A stretch of DNA of 64,000 nucleotides, from NCBI RefSeq assembly GCF_023703775.1, contig NZ_CP098517.1, positions 1-64,000 on the forward strand, written 5' to 3'. Under the pieces are notes generated by a model. It worked only from the letters and a program-made list of their open reading frames with translations. It ran no database searches and had not been told where the DNA came from. The position numbers and the translations under genes were made by a program. This stretch comes from Haloplanus sp. GDY1 (GTDB taxonomy: Archaea > Halobacteriota > Halobacteria > Halobacteriales > Haloferacaceae). Positions 59,833 to 64,000 of the stretch are shown here, piece after piece; positions within the stretch are counted from its first letter, which is position 1, and each line of letters begins with the position of its first letter.

Positions 59833-59864
59833 GTTTTTGCGCCCGAGAGAGGGGCGCAGGGCGC
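59833..59864 (+). promoter_or_regulatory. Leader hairpin element m
   Basis: GTTTTT box (59833-59838), 5' arm GCGCCC (59839-59844) that can pair with GGGCGC at 59852-59857 or GGGCGC at 59859-59864. The intervening sequence is GAGAGAGGGGCGCA. The truncated gene at 59916 follows after 51 bp. Confidence 0.7.
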
Positions 59865-59915
59865 GAGACGATGCAGTCGCACGTTGACGAGGCTTCCTGA
59901 AGTGAGGTGACTGAG

Positions 59916-60110
59916 ATGAAAGATCCAGAGTCCAGAACCATCTTCGCTGGCGTCGATGGACGTACCGACACCGAACTACTCGAGTGGTATCGAGAGCGCC
60001 ATGGTGATGCAGACCCCGTGACTTTCGCCGAGGCGGTTCGTGATCTTCCGCAGGCCGTTGGCGGGTCAAGAGATTATAACGCATTACGGGGGAACCGCGG
60101 AGGGAGGTGA
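59916..60110 (+). pseudogene. Truncated copy of the gene at 62950
   Basis: ATG 59916 begins MKDPESRTIFAGVDGRTDTE, nearly matching MKDPETATVFAGLDGRTDTE at 62950, and similarity holds to DLPQAV (about residue 48). The frame then ends after 16 unrelated residues where the long paralogue continues for more than 300. The break lies just before the HNH gene. Its TGA (60108-60110) is part of that gene's ribosome-binding site. It is a 5' fragment left by a rearrangement, possibly still translated to couple the HNH gene. Confidence 0.7.
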
Positions 60111-60117
60111 CGGAGCT

Positions 60118-60942
60118 TTGACCGACCATATCTGTGACTACTGTGGCGAGTCGTTTGCGACCTCCAACGAGTTGGGTGGCCACGTAACCGCGGTCCATCG
60201 TCGCGACCAGATCGTAACGGACGCGGACGTAATCCTCGATGATATTCAGCGTGTCGCAGACAAATTAGGAAAACCGCCGACAGCAAAGGAGATGAGTGAG
60301 CACGGGGAGTACTCTCAGCGCGTCTGTCAGAACAAATTTGGGAGCTGGAACGAAGCGCTTCGTGAGGCTGGCTACGCCCCAAACCGGAAATTCCGACTCA
60401 CCGATCAGGACCTGTTGGATGAAATTGACCGCCTTGCGGAGCAGCTCGGTCGCCCGCCATCGAGCGGGGAGATGGATCGGATTGGGGAGTATCACAGATG
60501 GACCTATGACCACCGGTTTGGCGGGTGGGAAGAGGCACTCACCGAAGCTGGCTTCTCACAACCACGGTCTTATCAAGAACGTTCAGAGATCCCGTACGGG
60601 CCAAATTGGCCGGAGCAACGGCGGCAAGCATTGGAACGTGATGACTTCCAGTGCCAAACGCCGTGGTGTGGGATTACCCAAGCGGATCATCAAGAGCAAG
60701 TTGGGAAGGACATCTCTGTCCACCATTTGGTCCCGCGGAAGTTCTTCGTCGGCCCCGATGGGCAGTTTGACCACGAACAGGCGAATCGAGTCTCGAATCT
60801 CGTGACGGTCTGTTCGAAGCATCATCTCTTCTGGGAAGCCGTCGCCCCGCAGCGATTAGATACGATTGTCGACGCCACACGGCCACCAGAGCGAGGGGGG
60901 CCGGAGGGTGTTGCTCTCCCCCTACGAGGGGATGAGGGGTAA
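60118..60942 (+). CDS. Zinc-finger, HNH-associated-repeat and HNH nuclease-like protein, short form
   Basis: A TTG start at 60118 has GGGAGGTGA 8-9 bp upstream, an unusually strong Shine-Dalgarno site for a haloarchaeon. The 274-aa product has a C2H2 finger (CDYCGESFATSNELGGHV), two HNH-associated repeats (FGSWNEALREAG, FGGWEEALTEAG) and an HNH domain (CQTPWCG, SVHHLVP, NLVTVCSKHH). It is the two-repeat relative of the four-repeat protein at 27651. The 3' end overlaps leader element n of the next gene. Confidence 0.8.
   Translation: MTDHICDYCGESFATSNELGGHVTAVHRRDQIVTDADVILDDIQRVADKLGKPPTAKEMSEHGEYSQRVCQNKFGSWNEALREAGYAPNRKFRLTDQDLLDEIDRLAEQLGRPPSSGEMDRIGEYHRWTYDHRFGGWEEALTEAGFSQPRSYQERSEIPYGPNWPEQRRQALERDDFQCQTPWCGITQADHQEQVGKDISVHHLVPRKFFVGPDGQFDHEQANRVSNLVTVCSKHHLFWEAVAPQRLDTIVDATRPPERGGPEGVALPLRGDEG
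60910..60939 (+). promoter_or_regulatory. Leader hairpin element n
   Basis: GTTGCT box (60910-60915) then CCCCT (60919-60923), which can pair with AGGGG at 60927-60931 or AGGGG at 60935-60939. It lies inside the 3' end of the HNH gene and 20 bp upstream of ATG 60960. Confidence 0.6.
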
Positions 60943-60959
60943 CCTCCCTCGTGATTCAA

Positions 60960-61196
60960 ATGCGAGTGACGGACGAGTCCATCCCGACGCCCAATACAGA
61001 CGATCTCACGAACAGAGAACGACTCCACTGGCACCCCACCAGTGCCCTCACAATCGCCGAATCGGCGAAGACGAAAGCCCATCTCCGAAGGGCACTTGCT
61101 GCGTATCGGAACCTCCCACCGACACCACTCGTCGAGTGTTCGCTCTGTGGGAAAGTCGGCCTGCCAGAACGGATCCAAGTCCACGACTGTCAGTAG
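60960..61196 (+). CDS. Small C2HC zinc protein, second copy
   Basis: ATG 60960 (78 aa) is preferred to GTG 60951. The end, LPPTPLVECSLCGKVGLPER, repeats the 72-aa protein at 28850 almost exactly, followed by IQVHDC with the last zinc ligands. The N-terminus differs more. As at 28850 it follows an HNH-repeat gene and a hairpin leader, so the two-gene module is conserved. An adaptor or regulator for the nuclease is inferred. Confidence 0.72.
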   Translation: MRVTDESIPTPNTDDLTNRERLHWHPTSALTIAESAKTKAHLRRALAAYRNLPPTPLVECSLCGKVGLPERIQVHDCQ

Positions 61197-61258
61197 TCAC
61201 ACTGCAGGATGATTGTTTTTATCCGACGGTGTGAAACGCTATCAGGTCAGGAGAAAAC

Positions 61259-61654
61259 AGCTCTGTTGAAACCCTCAGTTGCTGTTAGATCGTAGAGCCC
61301 TGCTGCATACAGGGCGCTTATGCACCAGACCCGAAGGCTGTCTTCCCTTCTCGATAATAAACGAACCAATATGCAACGGGCCAACAGATAACGAGCGCTG
61401 CGATATTCAATGGGGCGGTCGAAATTACGTCTGGTGGAAGAAAGAGTGAGCCAATACCAGCGAGAACAGCGAAGACAGCAACTGCAACGATTACGAGCCT
61501 AACCCAATCCTTCATACCGGAATCAATCTCGGATACTGTATAAGTCTTTTACAGACGACCTATTTCGGAGTGAATTCACGCTGCCCCACGTGCTGCACAC
61601 ATTCTCTGTATCTCGCATGGCGCTATGCCAGCAATAAAGGGTTTCAACAGAGCC
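61259..61654. mobile_element. 396-bp non-autonomous IS5-like element with a passenger ORF
   Basis: GCTCTGTTGAAACCC (61260-61274) and GGGTTTCAACAGAGC (61639-61653) are perfect inverted repeats, related to the ends at 40015 and 42606. GAGAAAAC flanks both sides (61251-61258 and 61655-61662), an exact 8-bp duplication. No transposase lies inside. The element carries a minus-strand ORF for a 65-aa membrane protein and a GCCCTG/CAGGGC hairpin near 61297. It sits 15 bp before the gene at 61669. Confidence 0.85.
61318..61515 (-). CDS. 65-aa two-helix membrane protein, element cargo
   Basis: ATG 61515 encodes MKDWVRLVIVAVAVFAVLAG and a second hydrophobic segment (about residues 36-53), ending in a basic YYREGKTAFGSGA tail. 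It lies wholly inside the 396-bp element, so it moves with it. No family is recognised. Two membrane helices and small size are shared with the genes at 61669, 61885, 62132 and 62500, but sequences differ. Confidence 0.55.
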   Translation of the reverse strand: MKDWVRLVIVAVAVFAVLAGIGSLFLPPDVISTAPLNIAALVICWPVAYWFVYYREGKTAFGSGA

Positions 61655-61668
61655 GAGAAAACGTATCG

Positions 61669-61884
61669 ATGGGAGTCGCCGACAGGATTATTTCAGCAAC
61701 CATTCATACTCTGGATATGGTATCCCGTGAAAATCAAGTCATCCTCGGATTCGGACTGTTGGCCCTCGTCCTCCTCTATCTCGTTGCAACACTCACGACG
61801 CTCCCGACGTGGGTTAGTATTGCGGTCGTCATCGTCGTCGGTGTCATCGTCCCTCAAGTAATCAATAATGCTCAGGGAGAATAG
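61669..61884 (+). CDS. 71-aa small membrane protein
   Basis: ATG 61669 gives 71 aa with two membrane helices (about residues 22-41 and 45-62). The frame upstream runs into the 396-bp element and is not original. Excising that element joins the start to 61258 and places a TTTTTATCC box (about 61215) some 60 bp upstream, so the insertion has probably cut the gene from its promoter. The next gene begins directly after its stop. Confidence 0.6.
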   Translation: MGVADRIISATIHTLDMVSRENQVILGFGLLALVLLYLVATLTTLPTWVSIAVVIVVGVIVPQVINNAQGE

Positions 61885-62088
61885 ATGAGCCTCTTGGCAG
61901 CGTATAATGGCCTGCTTGTTCGCATGGCTCTGTACCTCCTCGTGTTTTGGCCGACCGTCGGGTACTACGTGTATTCTGATTCAGAGAAACGAGGATTCTC
62001 GAGTCCGCGATTCCGTGGTGTCGTCTTAGGGTTTTTGGGCATCCCTGGATTGCTCATCCACTTGTATATCACTCAACGACAGGACTGA
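61885..62088 (+). CDS. 67-aa small membrane protein
   Basis: ATG 61885 follows the previous TAG with no gap. Two hydrophobic segments (MALYLLVFWPTVGYYVY, about 14-30, and GVVLGFLGIPGLLIHLYI, about 45-62) flank a charged loop (SDSEKRGFSSPRFRG). It is co-transcribed with the preceding 71-aa gene, suggesting that the pair acts together in the membrane. No family is recognised. Confidence 0.58.
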   Translation: MSLLAAYNGLLVRMALYLLVFWPTVGYYVYSDSEKRGFSSPRFRGVVLGFLGIPGLLIHLYITQRQD

Positions 62089-62131
62089 TTTCTCTCGTTA
62101 CGTTCTGCCCAGCTCAATGAAAGTAGGAGAC

Positions 62132-62323
62132 TCACAGTCCATCCTTGGAGTATCGCCACCGTAGGAATAGATACACGACATCGAAGGCACCTCCTCCAAA
62201 GAGTCCACGTGCCAACGCCTCGCGGGAGTGGCCATTCAGTAAAAATACTTCCGTCGTCACCGAGATTACGACCCAAACAGCGATCAAAATCGCTCCAATA
62301 GTCCACGGACTCTCTAAATCCAT
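62132..62323 (-). CDS. 63-aa small membrane protein
   Basis: ATG 62323 (63 aa) has one clear membrane helix (IGAILIAVWVVISVTTEVFLL) and a second weaker segment (GAFDVVYLFL) with a basic end. It is convergent with the gene at 61885, 43 bp apart. It may be a further member of this cluster of short membrane proteins. No function is recognised. Confidence 0.5.
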   Translation of the reverse strand: MDLESPWTIGAILIAVWVVISVTTEVFLLNGHSREALARGLFGGGAFDVVYLFLRWRYSKDGL

Positions 62324-62499
62324 ACTTACCACTACAATCCCGTCTACGGCTGCTTGTAGCAATATTAGTCACAAGCACGAGCTACATTTCATCTAAATTA
62401 CCACAGCATAGGTGATCTGTAACGAACATAGTACCGTCCCTGCTCAATGAGGTGGTGCCAAACGTATGAACCACACAACACTCCCAGAATACCCGCCCA

Positions 62500-62715
62500 T
62501 TAGTTTCGTTTCGCTTTCCGATAGCCGGGGAGCATCACAATAAACAGGAACACACCGATGAGAAGCCACCAGAACGGGTTTGTCGCCATTTCAGTCACCA
62601 ACTCAAAGGGGCCTTCTCCTTGTGAAAGCGAATAGACAATTCCGACGATAACCACACTTAGTATGAGCATCGAGCCGAGATAAAGCGCATCTCTGAGATA
62701 AGCGAGAACCTCCAT
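62500..62715 (-). CDS. 71-aa small membrane protein
   Basis: ATG 62715 (the GTG two codons earlier is possible) gives 71 aa with two membrane helices (LGSMLILSVVIVGIVYSL and WWLLIGVFLFIVMLPGY) and a basic C-terminal RKAKRN. It stands alone in an AT-richer stretch. Its topology matches short holin-like or stress membrane proteins, but no family is recognised. Confidence 0.5.
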   Translation of the reverse strand: MEVLAYLRDALYLGSMLILSVVIVGIVYSLSQGEGPFELVTEMATNPFWWLLIGVFLFIVMLPGYRKAKRN

Positions 62716-62882
62716 ATCCACTGTAAGGTCGCCTATTCTGTTATAATTTTGTGTGTATTTGTTCTAATGATTTCACTGTTCAATCTACTTGTGGCTCAGG
62801 CGTTCTAATGCTTGCTGATGGAGATATGAATCCACAGTGACTTGCAGTGCTGATCGAAACATCAGGAGGTCAGTGACGTAGT

Positions 62883-62914
62883 GTCTATTTTGCGCCTGCG
62901 ATGGGTGCAGGCGC
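62883..62914 (+). promoter_or_regulatory. Leader hairpin element o
   Basis: GTCTAT box (62883-62888), perfect 8-bp stem GCGCCTGC/GCAGGCGC (62892-62899, 62907-62914) around GATGGGT. Compared with elements i and k one C-G pair is replaced by T-A, a compensatory change. The start at 62950 follows after 35 bp. Confidence 0.8.
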
Positions 62915-62949
62915 GGTTCGGAACGCATTGCGCCTGTGGGATGGAATCC

Positions 62950-64000
62950 ATGAAAGACCCAGAGACAGCTACGGTCTTCGCAGGCCTCGATGGGCGAACC
63001 GACACCGAACTACCCGACTGGTACGCCGAGCAACACGGTGGTCCCGAACCGATTAGCTTCAGTGCGGCGATTCGAGAGCTTCCCCAGGCAGTCGACACAG
63101 CAGTCGCTTATCGCAATCCGTACACCGACGAGTGGGTCGAAACGGAGCGTTTCAACGCAATCGTCGAGCCGTCGCGGTTGCAAGCAGAAGCGGACGGTGA
63201 CACTGAGGCGGAGTCACTATTTCACATCCCGACTGACTCGTACTCGATCATCAACCCGGTCGACGTCTACGGGCCGCTGGAGGAGGTCCTCCGCGAGGAG
63301 ACCATCGACGGGACGTCGTTGGGCGAGGTGATGTTCGGCGAGATTCGGCGCTACCGGGGCGGTGGCGAGGTCCATATGGACATCATGTTCGACGGCCTCG
63401 AGGTGCGCCTTCCCGGTCGGTCGGACCCGATCACGATGGGCGTCACGTCGGGCTACGACTTCTTCGGCGAGCACGCCGTCTACGTGGAGGGGTTCGCCCA
63501 GGATGGCTACTGCTCGAACACGATGCGCTCGCTCACCGACAAGGAGGTCATCAAACACGTCGGCGACGTGCGGAACTTCCGCACCTGGTGGGAGGAACTC
63601 CTCGCACAGGTCGAACTCGTCGCCGACGATCTCTTCGAGTTCATCCGGGACGCCCAGGACATCGAGCTCGACTTCTCTGAGCTCCCGTTCACCGTCACGG
63701 AGTTCTACACCCTGCTGGGGTTCCCGGACTACCTAGCCGAGCGTGCCGCCGGCGATGCAGAAGCCAATGCGGCGTCCCCCTTCGAAATCGATATGTGGAC
63801 GCTGCATTCCGGCGCGACGTACGCTCTCACCCACTTCTTCCAGGGGAAAGAGGGGGCATCCCTCGATCAATACGTTCGGATCGCCAACGACATTCTGTTC
63901 AACCCGGAAGGTACAATCGAGCGCGTCGAGCAGGCGTACGAGCAGCAGCTAGAGGCGGACGGTGACGACGGGTCACAGGCGTCGCTGGCCGGCGAACGAG
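62950..64000 (+). CDS. Long plasmid-type protein, cut by the window end
   Basis: ATG 62950 is chosen by comparison with the 59916 copy; ATG 62941 is also in frame. The frame stays open to base 64000, at least 350 aa. The N-terminal 50 residues (MKDPETATVFAGLDGRTDTE...) match the truncated copy at 59916. Further on, FGEIRRYRGGGEVHMDIMFD, VTSGYDFFGEHAVYVEGF and CSNTMRSLTDKEVIKHVGDV recall the phage/plasmid DUF932-type layout, a resemblance only. It is led by hairpin element o. Its role is unknown. Confidence 0.62.
   Translation, partial: MKDPETATVFAGLDGRTDTELPDWYAEQHGGPEPISFSAAIRELPQAVDTAVAYRNPYTDEWVETERFNAIVEPSRLQAEADGDTEAESLFHIPTDSYSIINPVDVYGPLEEVLREETIDGTSLGEVMFGEIRRYRGGGEVHMDIMFDGLEVRLPGRSDPITMGVTSGYDFFGEHAVYVEGFAQDGYCSNTMRSLTDKEVIKHVGDVRNFRTWWEELLAQVELVADDLFEFIRDAQDIELDFSELPFTVTEFYTLLGFPDYLAERAAGDAEANAASPFEIDMWTLHSGATYALTHFFQGKEGASLDQYVRIANDILFNPEGTIERVEQAYEQQLEADGDDGSQASLAGER

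Noticed and set aside
1-64000. CRISPR arrays, tRNA or rRNA genes
   Set aside because: No regular repeat-spacer array, no cloverleaf with conserved arms and no rRNA-like stretch was seen.

Overview
The window comes from an accessory replicon (plasmid, megaplasmid or integrated conjugative element) of a halophilic archaeon of the class Halobacteria. The evidence is GC-rich DNA with very acidic proteins, an archaeal TFB, an archaeal-type PriS/PriL-like primase pair, a HalOD1 protein, a Bat/HTH_10 regulator, a phiH1-type repressor, a Tat/lipobox lipoprotein and IS1341-type TnpB genes. The genus cannot be read from the sequence. No rRNA, tRNA, CRISPR array or Orc1/Cdc6 gene was seen.

Layout. 0-4 kb is a maintenance module: purine-rich AACGAAC-type repeats, parA and a small partner gene, a 36-bp dyad shaped like a tyrosine-recombinase core site, a wHTH/TumE-like pair and a tyrosine recombinase. 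A Doc-like Fic gene follows. 5.5-21 kb is a conjugation-like operon: small membrane and secreted proteins, a lipoprotein, VirB6-like, VirB3-like, VirB4-like and VirD4-like proteins, then a PriS/PriL-like pair. An IS1341-type tnpB with a 44-aa divergent companion sits inside it. 21-29 kb holds an EamA transporter, small Zn-ribbon genes, an HTH-PIN toxin-antitoxin-like pair, a phiH1-like repressor divergent from a HalOD1 gene, an RPA-like OB-fold protein and a zinc-finger/HNH protein with its small partner. 29-37 kb carries two poly-gamma-glutamate (capBCA) loci. The first lacks capA and its capC has an early stop codon.

37-48 kb holds a TFB, two paralogous Zn-ribbon proteins, a Doc toxin gene split by a 2.6-kb IS5-type element that carries a PAS histidine kinase, a large TnpB-like protein and a HEPN-motif protein. 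48-64 kb holds many short haloarchaeal accessory genes, a regulator plus a Zn/Cd-type P1B ATPase with a perfect 16-bp palindrome between them, a membrane-anchored Mrr-like nuclease, a second HNH module, a 396-bp non-autonomous element carrying a small membrane-protein gene, and a long gene cut by the window end.

The most unusual signals are not genes. (1) At least fifteen short accessory genes have the same leader: a GTTTNT box, then a hairpin with a GAxGGGTG-type loop whose stem sequence changes with base pairing kept. (2) A TTAACCAACA/TGTTGGTTAA inverted repeat occurs four times, always with a 21-22 bp spacer and usually at a gene end. (3) Two IS5-like elements with exact 8-bp target duplications carry cargo genes. 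Removing one restores an intact doc reading frame; the other splits a membrane-protein gene from its upstream region.
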